NCBI GenBank assembly: GCA_963664675.2
Contig: CAXXLB010000007.1
Span: forward strand, 248,001-312,000
Direction of reading: 5' to 3'
Source: JASGMR01 sp963664675
GTDB lineage: Bacteria; Thermotogota; Thermotogae; Petrotogales; Kosmotogaceae
DNA length: 64,000 bases
The notes beneath the pieces were generated by a model. The model was not told the origin of the DNA, searched no databases, and saw only the letters and a program-made list of their open reading frames with translations. Shown here one piece after another: positions 26,740 through 36,109 of the stretch; the first letter of the stretch is position 1, and each line of letters starts with the position of its first letter. The translations under genes and the position numbers were made by a program.

Positions 26740-27421
26740 TCTAAGTATAACTACTGAAAATGAAGAATTTGAGATTGATTACCTGCCTGAAAGTGTTTAT
26801 AAATTGAAAAAAAGTTATAAAATTCAATTTTCATTAATTCCTCTTTATCTTAAAAACAAAACGGCTCCTTTCTGGTATGAATACGATGAAGACGAAAGAA
26901 TTTTATACTGTCAATATAATATTTGCTGGAGTGATAATGATAAATACAGTTATTCAGATTATGATTTTGATAAATTTTATGATGAAATAATTAATATAGT
27001 AAAAAATAACAAACTAGATAAATTTATTTTCGATGTTAGGTTCAACACGGGGGGAAATTCATCCACCGGCACAGAATTGATAAAAAAGATTTCAAAATAC
27101 AAAGATAACATCGGAAAATCATTTGTCATAATTGGTAGAAACACTTTTTCATCGGCAATCCTCAATGCCTATGACGCTCTGGAATATCTGGATGCAGTTT
27201 CGGTGGGTGAAGCTACATGGGGACAACCTAACAGCTATGGTGAAATAAAGTATCTGACTCTTCCCAATTCGGGAATTTCCGTTAGTTACTCCACTAAATT
27301 CTTTAAAGAAACAAATCAAAAGGTTAATTCACTGATACCGGAAATTCCTGTGAAGCTTTCCTTTGATGATTATATAGAGGGGAAAGATCCATCTTTAGAA
27401 GCTATTAAGGATTATGAATAA
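26717..27421 (+). CDS. S41 family peptidase, C-terminal catalytic part (frameshifted gene)
   Basis: This continues the preceding protease in the next frame. The S41 catalytic core is recognisable: FDVRFNTGGNSSTGTELIK (substrate-binding glycine loop), then GRNTFSSAILNAYDAL, where the serine after TF is the expected nucleophile. EATWGQPNSYGEI follows and the C-terminal strand region is complete. On its own it would start at an unconvincing TTG without a ribosome site, so it is probably not independently translated. Joining at CAA GTT TTT with one base skipped gives an uninterrupted S41 protein. Confidence 0.7.
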   Translation: MFTDKKNSLSITTENEEFEIDYLPESVYKLKKSYKIQFSLIPLYLKNKTAPFWYEYDEDERILYCQYNICWSDNDKYSYSDYDFDKFYDEIINIVKNNKLDKFIFDVRFNTGGNSSTGTELIKKISKYKDNIGKSFVIIGRNTFSSAILNAYDALEYLDAVSVGEATWGQPNSYGEIKYLTLPNSGISVSYSTKFFKETNQKVNSLIPEIPVKLSFDDYIEGKDPSLEAIKDYE

Positions 27422-27423
27422 AA

Positions 27424-27960
27424 ATGAAAAATAATAAATCATTCATAAAATGGCAAATTTCAAATTATTTCTTTGTTTTGTTGTTGGGAATTCTTTTTCA
27501 TTTCATGTTCGAGTTTCTTGGTAAAAACGAGTATATAGCCTTTTTATTTCCCGTTAATGAAAGCCTTTGGGAGCATATGAAGTTGTTTTATTTACCGATG
27601 TTAATCTTTTTAGCCATCGAATATATATTCATTGGAAAATTTTATACAGGATTTTTATGGGGAAAATCTTTCTCGATGATCTTTTCTCCTGCTTTATCAA
27701 TTTCAATATATCTGTTTTTCTTTTCAATATTCGGAGAAGTGCCTATAATTTCAATAATCTCATTTATAATTCCACTATCTTTATCGGTATATTTCGAAAC
27801 AAAAATAATCTTAAAATTAAAAACAAGTAAATTTAAAACTCTAATCCCATTATTTTTAATTGTTGTGATCGGTATTCTTTTCGTTATTTTCACTTATTAT
27901 ACTCCTCACCTGTATCTGTTCGAAGATTTTTATACGGGAAAATATGGGATTATAAAATAA
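27424..27960 (+). CDS. Polytopic membrane protein (DUF6512-like)
   Basis: A 178-residue integral membrane protein with five or six helices. The loop FPVNESLWEHMKLFYLP after the first helix is a pattern I associate with the uncharacterised DUF6512 family; this is recall, not a search. It ends with YTPHLYLFEDFYTGKYGI, also conserved-looking. It begins three nucleotides after the S41 gene, in the same transcription direction. No function can be assigned. Confidence 0.65.
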   Translation: MKNNKSFIKWQISNYFFVLLLGILFHFMFEFLGKNEYIAFLFPVNESLWEHMKLFYLPMLIFLAIEYIFIGKFYTGFLWGKSFSMIFSPALSISIYLFFFSIFGEVPIISIISFIIPLSLSVYFETKIILKLKTSKFKTLIPLFLIVVIGILFVIFTYYTPHLYLFEDFYTGKYGIIK

Positions 27961-27970
27961 GAGGTGAAAA

Positions 27971-28756
27971 ATGAAAATCTATCAGGTGGATTCTTTTACG
28001 GAGAACCCATTCGGCGGAAATCCAGCGGGTGTATGTATCTATGAAAATGAAATGACCGAAGATTTCATGCAAAAAATTTCAATGGAAATGAATCTCTCAG
28101 AGACCGCTTTTTTAAAAATTGTAAACGATGAGGTTCATATAAGATTTTTCACACCTGAAAAAGAAGTTCATTTGTGTGGTCATGCAACTTTAGCAAGCGC
28201 TTTCATATTGTATGAAAATGGTTATTTCACAGAAGAAACGGATATAAATTTTCATTCGAAGGGCGGACTATTAAAAATTTCAAAGGAAAAAGAATATATA
28301 AAAATGATTTTCCCAAGATATGATTTGTTCAAAAGCGATGTTACAAAAATTCCGGATATATTTGGAGTGATCCCTTCGGAATCTTACAATTCGAGCTATA
28401 ACTGGAAATTGCTATATTTTAATGATGAAGAAGATATCATAAATTTGAAACTGAACTTTTTAACGATGAAGGAATCGGGGTTGGGACATTTAATGGTAAC
28501 CGCTCCCTCAAAAAGAACAGATGTAGATTTTGTTTTAAGATGCTTTGCCCCCGATTTAGGAATAAACGAGGATCCGGTCACCGGCTCTTCCATGTGTGCT
28601 CTGATTCCATTCTGGTATTGTAAAACTGGTAAAAAAACTTTCAATTCTCTTCAATTATCGAAGAGAAGAGGAAGTTTAAAATGTACCTATGAAAATAACG
28701 AAGTAACTATAATGGGAAAAGCGGTGGAAATTTTTGAAATAGAATTAAAAATCTAA
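27971..28756 (+). CDS. PhzF family isomerase/epimerase
   Basis: A PhzF-type protein with the diaminopimelate-epimerase fold, 261 residues. The first domain has QVDSFTENPFGGNPAGVC and MNLSETAFL, with the catalytic glutamate in SETAF, and RFFTPEKEVHLCGHATLA. The second has RCFAPDLGINEDPVTGSSMCAL. All family motifs are intact. The substrate is unknown; outside phenazine producers these proteins are uncharacterised. Its stop overlaps by 4 nt with the stop of the convergent radical SAM gene, with no terminator between. Confidence 0.9.
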   Translation: MKIYQVDSFTENPFGGNPAGVCIYENEMTEDFMQKISMEMNLSETAFLKIVNDEVHIRFFTPEKEVHLCGHATLASAFILYENGYFTEETDINFHSKGGLLKISKEKEYIKMIFPRYDLFKSDVTKIPDIFGVIPSESYNSSYNWKLLYFNDEEDIINLKLNFLTMKESGLGHLMVTAPSKRTDVDFVLRCFAPDLGINEDPVTGSSMCALIPFWYCKTGKKTFNSLQLSKRRGSLKCTYENNEVTIMGKAVEIFEIELKI

Positions 28757-29871
28757 TAATTCCCCGTTCGATATGCCCCTACTCTTTTTCTCAGTTCTTC
28801 CACTTCCTTGTATTTTTCGAACAAAGCGCAGGGACCTTCGGATTTTTCCAGCAAATTCTCCTCACTTCTGATTTTTTCAAATAAATCGCTCTGCAAAGCT
28901 TCCAACAAAGTACTATTTTTCAAATTATGAGTGGCGATGTTGGCAATTGGGCAGGGCGTCAAATCTCCATAGGGTGTTACATGAGCAAAGCCCCTTCCCG
29001 CCGAGACACAGCCTCCGAATAATTCTTCATCACCTGGAGAATGAATTATCAACATTTTTTTTGTCTCTTTGAATTTTAAAACTTTATTTCTGAACTCTTC
29101 CCTTTCTTCTTTTAAAAGCATTGCAAAAGCGGTATCATCACCCGGTTTCTCGGGAATATACTCGGTGAGCACACAAATTTTTATTCCATTATCTATAAAA
29201 TAATCGATATTTTCTTCGTTCATCCAGAATCTGAAATTTGATCTCGTTACGGTAACTGAAATCCCTGAAATTATTTTCTTTTTTTCAAAAGTTTTGAGAT
29301 TTTCTATAACTTTTTTGAAAGTTCCCTTACCCCTTCTAAAATCTGTTATTTGTTCATCGCCTTCAACACTCAATAAAGAGACAAAATTGGAGAATTTTGA
29401 AACTTCTTTTATAATTTCATCATTGAATAGAGTTCCGTTTGAAAATAAAACGAAAATATTCCGAGGAAATTCTTCGCATAATTGAAACAAATTATCCAAA
29501 AGCAGAGGCTCACCTCCGGCAAGGAAAAAGCAGAATACCCCGATTTCATTCGCTTCTTTTACTATTTTCTTCCACTGATCTAGCGACAGATCTTCCACAA
29601 TACTTTTTGAAATATTTCCGTTCTCATAAGCAAAACATCCTTTGCATTTTAAATTACATTTTGATGTAATACTTAAAATCAATATGGGTGGAATCATTAT
29701 CCCCCTCTTCAAATAATCTTCCCTGAGCTTTTCACATCTTTCAAAATTATTTGCTATTTTTATGTAATCGGGAATTCTCAAAGGATTTTTTACAACATAG
29801 GGATAAAAAACTTTATAAAGATTTCTATTAACGAATTTCATATTTTCGGCTATTTTAATTAAATCTTTCAT
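28753..29871 (-). CDS. Radical SAM protein with C-terminal SPASM-like cysteines
   Basis: The 372-residue radical SAM enzyme has the cluster motif ITSKCNLKCKGCF (CX3CX2C) at about residue 72, followed by GGEPLL. The C-terminal region contains a GGCVSAGRGFAHVTPYGDLTPC segment and a further late cysteine (GPCALF), typical of SPASM or twitch auxiliary cluster proteins. Such enzymes modify peptides or assist cofactor synthesis. No precursor peptide is visible next to it, so the target is unknown. The N-terminal 65 residues are a helical extension. Confidence 0.87.
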   Translation of the reverse strand: MKDLIKIAENMKFVNRNLYKVFYPYVVKNPLRIPDYIKIANNFERCEKLREDYLKRGIMIPPILILSITSKCNLKCKGCFAYENGNISKSIVEDLSLDQWKKIVKEANEIGVFCFFLAGGEPLLLDNLFQLCEEFPRNIFVLFSNGTLFNDEIIKEVSKFSNFVSLLSVEGDEQITDFRRGKGTFKKVIENLKTFEKKKIISGISVTVTRSNFRFWMNEENIDYFIDNGIKICVLTEYIPEKPGDDTAFAMLLKEEREEFRNKVLKFKETKKMLIIHSPGDEELFGGCVSAGRGFAHVTPYGDLTPCPIANIATHNLKNSTLLEALQSDLFEKIRSEENLLEKSEGPCALFEKYKEVEELRKRVGAYRTGNY

Positions 29872-29954
29872 CCTTTCACCTCAAACCATACATTACATTA
29901 TTCTATCACTACAATTTGAAACTAGTTATATAAGTATATTAAACCGATAAATAA

Positions 29955-30662
29955 TTATAATCGTCCTGATTTTTCCTTTTCTATCATTCTTTTTGCCATA
30001 TATATAAACGGCGTATCAACAGCAGCAACAATCCACTTGAATAAGTAGGTTGTGATCAATATCTCCCACCACACATCCATAGTGTACAATCCCCAAAAAG
30101 CTATAAAAACAAAAATAATGCTATCTATAAACTGGCTTATCATAGTAGAAACATTATTTCTTAACCACAATTTTTTTTCACCGGTCTTTGATTTAACAAG
30201 ATGAAAAATAAATACATCCGTATATTGGGAAATAAAATAAGCGATAATACTACCAAGTGCAATTCTCGGAATAAGGGAGAAAATGCTTTCGAGTGAATTT
30301 TGAATAACCTGTGCCTCTTCGAAGTTTGCCGGTTTTATATAAAGTGATAATTGCATATATAAAGTCATCAATAAAAGTGATATAAAACCTATCAGCACAC
30401 CTTTTTTTGCCTCTTTTTTCCCGTAAATATCACTCAAAATATCGGTAGAAAAGAAAATTGAGCCGTACAGAATATTCCCAAGTGTAGCGGATAATCCAAA
30501 CAATTCGACCACTTTGACAACCTGAATATTTGCAAGAATAATATTCACTGCTATAAGTAGATAAAGTCCCTGCTTTCTGAAAAATTTAAACAGTAACACT
30601 GCCAGTGACATATCAATTATCATAAAAATAAACCAAAGCAATTCATTTGATAAAGAATTCAT
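29955..30662 (-). CDS. Queuosine precursor transporter (YhhQ/VUT family)
   Basis: A 235-residue integral membrane protein of the DUF165/VUT family, thought to import queuosine precursors such as preQ0 or preQ1. Typical elements are FGLSATLGNILYGSIFFSTDILSDIYGKKEAKKG, the diagnostic loop, and SQFIDSIIFVFIAFWG in a later helix. It stands alone between two minus-strand genes. I looked for a preQ1 riboswitch in the upstream 216 nt and saw none. Confidence 0.88.
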   Translation of the reverse strand: MNSLSNELLWFIFMIIDMSLAVLLFKFFRKQGLYLLIAVNIILANIQVVKVVELFGLSATLGNILYGSIFFSTDILSDIYGKKEAKKGVLIGFISLLLMTLYMQLSLYIKPANFEEAQVIQNSLESIFSLIPRIALGSIIAYFISQYTDVFIFHLVKSKTGEKKLWLRNNVSTMISQFIDSIIFVFIAFWGLYTMDVWWEILITTYLFKWIVAAVDTPFIYMAKRMIEKEKSGRL

Positions 30663-30878
30663 AGAACACCTCGCTTATAAAAAATACTGTGGAATTATAT
30701 CATCTGAAAACAATTAATTTAAAAAATCATAATATATCACTGGAAAATATTTACAAAAATAAAATTCTATTTTAAATCTAAAATTCACTTGGATTTATCT
30801 AAATAATTTATAGAACTATTGGCATACAATACGGCAAATAAATTTAAAAACATTCAGTTTTCACCAGATATAAAAAAA
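30663..30878. other. Intergenic region between transporter and cysteine desulfidase genes
   Basis: These 216 nt of AT-rich DNA lie between two minus-strand genes. A ribosome site for the transporter gene is near its left edge (AGGTG complement at 30665-30670). A TATAAT-like hexamer on minus lies near 30695. No gene, hairpin terminator or riboswitch is evident. Confidence 0.4.
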
Positions 30879-32117
30879 TCAATTCCTTTTCTCTAAAACT
30901 TTAATGATAGCCTCATCGAGTTTTGTTAATCCATTTTTCCCAATTTCAACAATATTTTCCATCGTTTTATTAAAATCATTATCAAGAAATCCCTGGCAAT
31001 CTTTTATTCCAATATTTCTCATAGCCAAAAGAGAAGCATCATAAGCTTCCTGAGCCGCTATTCCTGCTTTTAAGGCACAGCTTTCCTTAGCACCATCACA
31101 AAACATTCCCAAAGTATCAGATAAAACGGTTTTAACTGCCAGCATAATTTGCTCCTGTGATCCGCTGAATAAGTAAGTTATACCCGCTGCTGCTCCTGGC
31201 GAAGCGGCATTCACACATCCGCATACCGGGGCAATTTTTCCAAGTTTGCTTTTGATGTAACCCGAAATAAAATGGCTCAAGGCAACTGCTTTTGCAATCT
31301 TAGTTTTTTCAATCCTCAATTCCTCTCCCACTATTGCCACCGGTAAAATAGACACTATTCCCTGATTTCCACTTCCTGCGCTGCTCATTACAGGCAAATT
31401 CACTCCACTCATCCTTGCGCCTGAGGCAGCCATACAAAAGTATTTTATTTTATAGTTCACCTGATTGATTATTTCATTGAATCCTATCAACTTCAATCCA
31501 TACTCGGCAACTTTATAGTTCATATTTATACCCCTAAAAACTTCTTCTACATCCGCAATGTCCATGTTATCGATCGTTTTTATAAAGTGATCGAGTTCAA
31601 AAGACGGTGAAAATTTAAAATCGTCGCTATTTTCTGCGTTATCTTTATTGAAGAATATTATTTTCTCATTCTTTTTCACTATATAAATTCCTGTATGGGA
31701 ATTCTTTATCACACATTGTGAAAAATTTTTATCTGTATAGATTTTCGCATCTATATATATACCGGAAAGATCTTTTATACAATTCACTTTCACAGCATCT
31801 CTATCCAGTAATAAATGAGCCTTGTCAAGACATTCATCGGAAGAATCACTCAAAACTTCCAACCTTTTTTCTGGGTCGCCACAAAAAGCCGCGACAGCGG
31901 CAGCAACTTTATTACCCTGCATACCTTTTGTTCCCGGAACCTTGACATACATACCATTTTTATATACATTTTTAGACACATCAACAACGACTTTTTTTAT
32001 ATTTTCTCCCTCAATCTCTTTTCTCGCTCTAGCAACAGCCAATGCAACAGCGCCAGGTTCAGTACAACCAAAAGCAGGTTTTACTTCTTTCTCTAAATAT
32101 TCTTTTACTGAGTACAA
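30879..32117 (-). CDS. L-cysteine desulfidase / L-serine dehydratase-like protein
   Basis: A cytoplasmic iron-sulfur lyase of the CdsB/UPF0597 group, likely splitting L-cysteine to pyruvate, ammonia and sulfide (or deaminating L-serine). The N-terminus EVKPAFGCTEPGAVALAVARA, PVCGCVNAASPGAAAGI and GMFCDGAKESCALKAGIA supply the conserved cysteines for a 4Fe-4S cluster. Length is normal at 412 residues. It is divergent from the glutamine synthetase-like gene, with a 101-nt gap holding both promoters. Confidence 0.9.
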   Translation of the reverse strand: MYSVKEYLEKEVKPAFGCTEPGAVALAVARARKEIEGENIKKVVVDVSKNVYKNGMYVKVPGTKGMQGNKVAAAVAAFCGDPEKRLEVLSDSSDECLDKAHLLLDRDAVKVNCIKDLSGIYIDAKIYTDKNFSQCVIKNSHTGIYIVKKNEKIIFFNKDNAENSDDFKFSPSFELDHFIKTIDNMDIADVEEVFRGINMNYKVAEYGLKLIGFNEIINQVNYKIKYFCMAASGARMSGVNLPVMSSAGSGNQGIVSILPVAIVGEELRIEKTKIAKAVALSHFISGYIKSKLGKIAPVCGCVNAASPGAAAGITYLFSGSQEQIMLAVKTVLSDTLGMFCDGAKESCALKAGIAAQEAYDASLLAMRNIGIKDCQGFLDNDFNKTMENIVEIGKNGLTKLDEAIIKVLEKRN

Positions 32118-32218
32118 TTTATTTCCCTCCTATTTTTATATTTTCTATTATAACCACTATTTAAAATTTTAGCCACGAATAAATCAGTAGTATAATTATT
32201 GAAAGGAGGATAATTAAA

Positions 32219-33538
32219 ATGAAAGAGGATTGGTTAAAACTTTCCGGAAAAAATATAAGTTTTTTGAAAGGCATCTGGACTGATAACGCAGGGCAAATCA
32301 GAGCTAAAAGTATTTATAAAAACTTATTCAAAGAAAATCATAAATATATCGCAGGCATTTCAAAGGCCCAACAGGGCATTCCATATTTAAAAGACTTTCT
32401 CGTTAGAGAAGCCGGATTAGAACCTGTGGGCGAAGTATGGTTGAAACCCGATTGGAAAACACTTCAATTTCCTGTCTATTCACCCGGGTTCGCAACAGTA
32501 ATTACAGATTTATATTTTGACAATAAAGCGTGGGAACTCTGCCCGAGAAATTTATTAAAAAAGGCTATAAACGAATTGAAGAAACTTGATTACGAATTGA
32601 AAGTATCATTTGAAAATGAATTTTATCTTTTCAAGTTTGATGAAAATGAGAACAAATTAATTGACAATTTTCTTTTCGCTTCTTCATATTCATATGTAAA
32701 TTATAATGATTTTGTAATTAAGCTATCCGATGAATTAGAAAATCAGGGCTTTCTGATCGAAAGATTTTACCCCGAATCCGGTCCCGGCCAAATTGAATTG
32801 ACTTTTAAATATGTCAGTCCCCTGGAAGCGGCCGATAAACAAATCTATTTCAAGGAAATCACAAAAAGTGTGGCTCATAAGTGCGGATACAGAGCCTCCT
32901 TTATGCCCAAACCATTCGAAGAATTTGCCGGAAGCGGAACACATATTCATATCAGTCTGTGGAAAAATGGAGAAAATTTAACCGGGGTACATGATGCTCT
33001 TTCTTTTCTATCAAAATCATTTATAGAGGGAATTCTCGATCATTTAGATTCATTGATGGCGGTTACAACTCCTACAAATAATTCATTCAGAAGGATTAAA
33101 CCCGATTCATGGAGCGGAGCATATGGTTGTTGGGGATATAACAACAGAGAAGCGGCTGTAAGAGTACCAGGTGACGCCGATAATAATATTCAAAACTTTG
33201 AAATAAAAACAGTTGACGGTACATGCAACCCATACATTGCCTTAGCCTTGATTATTATATCCGGAATTGAAGGAATCGTTGAAAAAAAAGGATTAAAAGA
33301 ACCCATGCAACGTAACCCTTCATTCTATTCTGAAGAGGAATTAAATGAAAGGGGAATCAAAAGACTTCCGGAAAAATTAATTGATTCCCTCAATAAATTT
33401 TCTGAGGATAATTTATTCAAAAGTTTTATGGGTGAAAAATTCTTCAATTCATATTTGAAAATAAAAATGTTTGAAAATAAAGAAACAGAAAATTTTTCAA
33501 TAGAAGAGGAGAAAAAGATTATGCTGGAGAGATTTTAA
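32219..33538 (+). CDS. Glutamine synthetase-like protein (FluG C-domain type)
   Basis: The 439-residue GS type I fold protein keeps the ATP/metal residues: VSFENEFYLF (Glu pair), PESGPGQIELTF, FAGSGTHIHISLW, NNREAAVRVPG and FEIKTVDGTCNPYIA. The N-terminal domain is shorter and differs from GlnA, and the order of motifs fits gamma-glutamyl ligases of the GlnA-like/FluG group rather than the main ammonium-assimilating enzyme. AAGGAGGA at 32202-32209 precedes the ATG. Its TAATG junction with the following amidohydrolase gene (1-nt overlap) couples the two. In fungi and plants the same two domains are fused in FluG/NodGS. Confidence 0.88.
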   Translation: MKEDWLKLSGKNISFLKGIWTDNAGQIRAKSIYKNLFKENHKYIAGISKAQQGIPYLKDFLVREAGLEPVGEVWLKPDWKTLQFPVYSPGFATVITDLYFDNKAWELCPRNLLKKAINELKKLDYELKVSFENEFYLFKFDENENKLIDNFLFASSYSYVNYNDFVIKLSDELENQGFLIERFYPESGPGQIELTFKYVSPLEAADKQIYFKEITKSVAHKCGYRASFMPKPFEEFAGSGTHIHISLWKNGENLTGVHDALSFLSKSFIEGILDHLDSLMAVTTPTNNSFRRIKPDSWSGAYGCWGYNNREAAVRVPGDADNNIQNFEIKTVDGTCNPYIALALIIISGIEGIVEKKGLKEPMQRNPSFYSEEELNERGIKRLPEKLIDSLNKFSEDNLFKSFMGEKFFNSYLKIKMFENKETENFSIEEEKKIMLERF

Positions 33539-34629
33539 TGTTTGTTGATGAAATAAAAGCTATTGATAATCACTGTCACAGTATTTATAAAGAGATAAAT
33601 CACGATAAATTCATTTCGGCCTTTTCCGAGACGAGCGATGACACACAACTCAAAATTCATACTCAACAGACAATTTTTTATAAAAGAAGCATTAAAAAGC
33701 TTTCGGGTATTTTTGATTTTAAAATAGATAATTACTACAATAAAAGCAGGGAAAAAAGCATTAAAAAATTAACAGAACTTTTCATAAATAAATCCAATCT
33801 TGAATATCTTTTTATCGATGATGGTTTTCTGAGTGAACAATTTTATGACGTTTCCTTTTTCAAGGGAATTGTAAAAACCAAAAGGATATTAAGAATTGAA
33901 TGGATAGCAGAAAAGTTGATTAAAGCCAAGCCAACCTTCGACAAATTCGTCGATGAATTCATCTCTGAACTCGAGGATGATTCAGAAACGATAATAAGTT
34001 ATAAATCGATTGCCGCATATAGATGTGGATTGGATTTAATAAAAGTCTCTTTTGGTGATGCGAAAAAAGAATACTACAGAATTATCGATTCAGGGGAATC
34101 TAAATTAACCAGTAAGATTTTAATCTCCTTTCTCGTTGAATGTGCCTTCAAAATTTCCTCCAAAAGAAAGATACCAATTCAATTTCACACGGGATTTGGT
34201 GATAATGATCTGGATTTAACAAAATCGAACCCTCTTCTTTTAAAGAATCTAATCGAATCAAATAAATCAGTTCCCGTCATCTTATTACACTCTTCTTATC
34301 CATTTATTAGAGAAGCGGGTTACATGGCATCTATATATTCAAATGTTTATGTTGATTTAGGTTTAGTTTCTCCATACCTTTCCATTCAGGGATTTAAAAA
34401 TGTTTTAAACAATCTCTTTGAACTGAGCCCCTGGACCAAAATTCTTTATTCTTCCGACGCGAGTAAAATTCCGGAACTATATTATTTGTCATCCGATTTA
34501 TCCAGATCATGTATTCATGAAGTTTTGCTTGAATTTATTGAAAGTGGTGAAATAAACAGAGATGATTATAAATATATTACAAGGGGTATCCTCAGGGAAA
34601 ATGCTCAAAAACTCTATAATTTGGCATGA
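33538..34629 (+). CDS. Amidohydrolase family protein (FluG N-domain type)
   Basis: The 363-residue TIM-barrel amidohydrolase has IDNHCHSIYK near residue 10 (His-x-His metal pair), PIQFHTGFGDND and LLHSSYPFIREAGYMA. VYVDLGLVSPYLS and the Asp of LYSSDASKIPELYYL follow. This motif order matches the amidohydrolase half of FluG. It is translated directly after the GS-like gene. A gamma-glutamyl amide could be made by one protein and hydrolysed by the other, but the substrate is not known. Confidence 0.85.
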   Translation: MFVDEIKAIDNHCHSIYKEINHDKFISAFSETSDDTQLKIHTQQTIFYKRSIKKLSGIFDFKIDNYYNKSREKSIKKLTELFINKSNLEYLFIDDGFLSEQFYDVSFFKGIVKTKRILRIEWIAEKLIKAKPTFDKFVDEFISELEDDSETIISYKSIAAYRCGLDLIKVSFGDAKKEYYRIIDSGESKLTSKILISFLVECAFKISSKRKIPIQFHTGFGDNDLDLTKSNPLLLKNLIESNKSVPVILLHSSYPFIREAGYMASIYSNVYVDLGLVSPYLSIQGFKNVLNNLFELSPWTKILYSSDASKIPELYYLSSDLSRSCIHEVLLEFIESGEINRDDYKYITRGILRENAQKLYNLA

Positions 34630-34640
34630 CGGGTGATATT

Positions 34641-35093
34641 ATGAATGATGACTTGAAAAAAAATCCGAAAAACGATGAAAAAGAAGATTTTTCCTCTGAG
34701 ACAAAAGAGGTTATATCGAAGGTTTTCTTTTTAGTAATCATAATATTGGTGATTTGGCTGGTGCTTTTCAACATTCCTGAAAAGGAATTTAAACCACTAT
34801 CCCTTTCAAAAAATATTATCGACTTATCAAATGAGTTTTTCGTTGATGAACTTGCTGATGAAGATTACAATTATGAATTTTCAGAATATTTCATTGAATA
34901 TGAAGAAGTTGAATTTGGAAAATATGTTTTTGAAAGTAAAACTGTAGTTAACAATCTGACTACCGGTGAATCAAAAGAATTAAAAACAGTCTGGGATTAC
35001 AATGTCCAGTTTGACACACTGAATCTTCAAATAGTTTATTATGGCAACGAAATTATTTCTGAATACGATGATGATTCAGAGGGTAATTCATAG
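34641..35093 (+). CDS. Single-pass membrane protein, unknown function
   Basis: About 150 residues. A very charged cytoplasmic N-terminus (Lys/Asp/Glu) is followed by one membrane helix (VFFLVIIILVIWLVLF, near residue 30) and an acidic extracytoplasmic domain rich in Tyr, Glu and Asp. No family is recognised. An ATG at 34626 overlapping the previous stop (ATGA) would add five residues; 34641 is preferred because GGGTGAT lies just before it. Its end overlaps by 6 nt with the convergent ABC permease gene. Confidence 0.6.
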   Translation: MNDDLKKNPKNDEKEDFSSETKEVISKVFFLVIIILVIWLVLFNIPEKEFKPLSLSKNIIDLSNEFFVDELADEDYNYEFSEYFIEYEEVEFGKYVFESKTVVNNLTTGESKELKTVWDYNVQFDTLNLQIVYYGNEIISEYDDDSEGNS

Positions 35094-36038
35094 TTTCAGT
35101 GCCCTTTTGAATCTCGGTGTAAGAATCAAAATAAAAATTGCAAGAGTTAAAATTATCCCTAAAATTTGAATAAACATATTTCCCCATCTTTGTTGAACAT
35201 TCACAAGGTCTTTTAATGCCATAGCCGACCAATAAGTTGGTGCCCAATAGAGGAATATCTGTGCTCCTTTTGGCAAAAAAAACGTGAGTATTGTTGGTAT
35301 CATAAGAATTAATAATCCGATTTTCATATTCGTAATACCGTTGAATTGATTTGAACTTATAAAACCAATGGCAAAACCGAAAACAATGCCTATAAGCGAG
35401 CTCACAAGCGTTATTATCAAGAGCATAAACATGTTTATCCCTTCAAATCCCATTATCAAAACGCCCAGATAAGCGTGAACTATAGGTATAAAATACCCTA
35501 AAATACTTCTTCCTACAACCAATTCACTCAATTTGAGTGGGGTAACATCGAGTGCTTTCAATGTTTCCGATTCCTTTTCTTCGATCATGTTAAAAGCTAT
35601 CGTCAGGCCACCAAACAAATAAGAAGCTAAAATCACAAATATGAATCCAATAGTTGCAAGAACCGGAAGAGTTTTTTCTGAATTTTTAATCTCAATATCC
35701 AGAGAATCTCTCACCACACCGGGAGTAGAATAATAATTTAAAAGGCTATTTGCAATTTCGATGTTTCTCTCATTCTCGTTTCCCTGAAGAATGAAATCAA
35801 AATTTCCATCCGAACCTATTGAAATTCCGAAAAAATCATCATATTGTTCGATATGATTGTATATATCCGATCTGTTTTCAAAGTATTCAACATCCGCATA
35901 ATTTTCTAAAAAGCTCCCTATAGAGGACCTCAAACTTTCTTCAACACCAAATTTTATAGAAATATTTTCATAACCTGGAATGAAAAATTTTACAACTAAA
36001 GCCAAAAGGATTGGTGCAATCATAAAATAAACAATCAT
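35088..36038 (-). CDS. ABC-2 type transporter permease with frameshifted 5' end
   Basis: A membrane permease of a two-permease ABC exporter. The open frame from 36038 encodes one N-terminal helix and a large extracytoplasmic domain (to about residue 145). Five further helices follow, including EEKESETLKALDVTPLKLSE, the classic coupling loop of ABC-2 proteins. The natural start is probably at 36100 (ATG, 9 nt after the upstream stop): adding one A to the A5 run at 36066-36070 (minus-strand reading) restores MSIKRIISIFKK then DFINSIRDKMIVYF in frame. As given, the frame from 36100 stops after 17 codons, so the cytoplasmic N-terminus is lost or the base is missing from the assembly. Confidence 0.82.
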   Translation of the reverse strand: MIVYFMIAPILLALVVKFFIPGYENISIKFGVEESLRSSIGSFLENYADVEYFENRSDIYNHIEQYDDFFGISIGSDGNFDFILQGNENERNIEIANSLLNYYSTPGVVRDSLDIEIKNSEKTLPVLATIGFIFVILASYLFGGLTIAFNMIEEKESETLKALDVTPLKLSELVVGRSILGYFIPIVHAYLGVLIMGFEGINMFMLLIITLVSSLIGIVFGFAIGFISSNQFNGITNMKIGLLILMIPTILTFFLPKGAQIFLYWAPTYWSAMALKDLVNVQQRWGNMFIQILGIILTLAIFILILTPRFKRALKL

Positions 36039-36109
36039 TTTATCCCTTATACTGTTAATGAAATCTTTTTGAAAATCGAAATTATTCTTTTTATACTCAT
36101 CTTAATCAC

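Noticed and set aside
30663..30760. preQ1 riboswitch upstream of the queuosine-precursor transporter
   Set aside because: No preQ1 aptamer pattern could be found in the leader.
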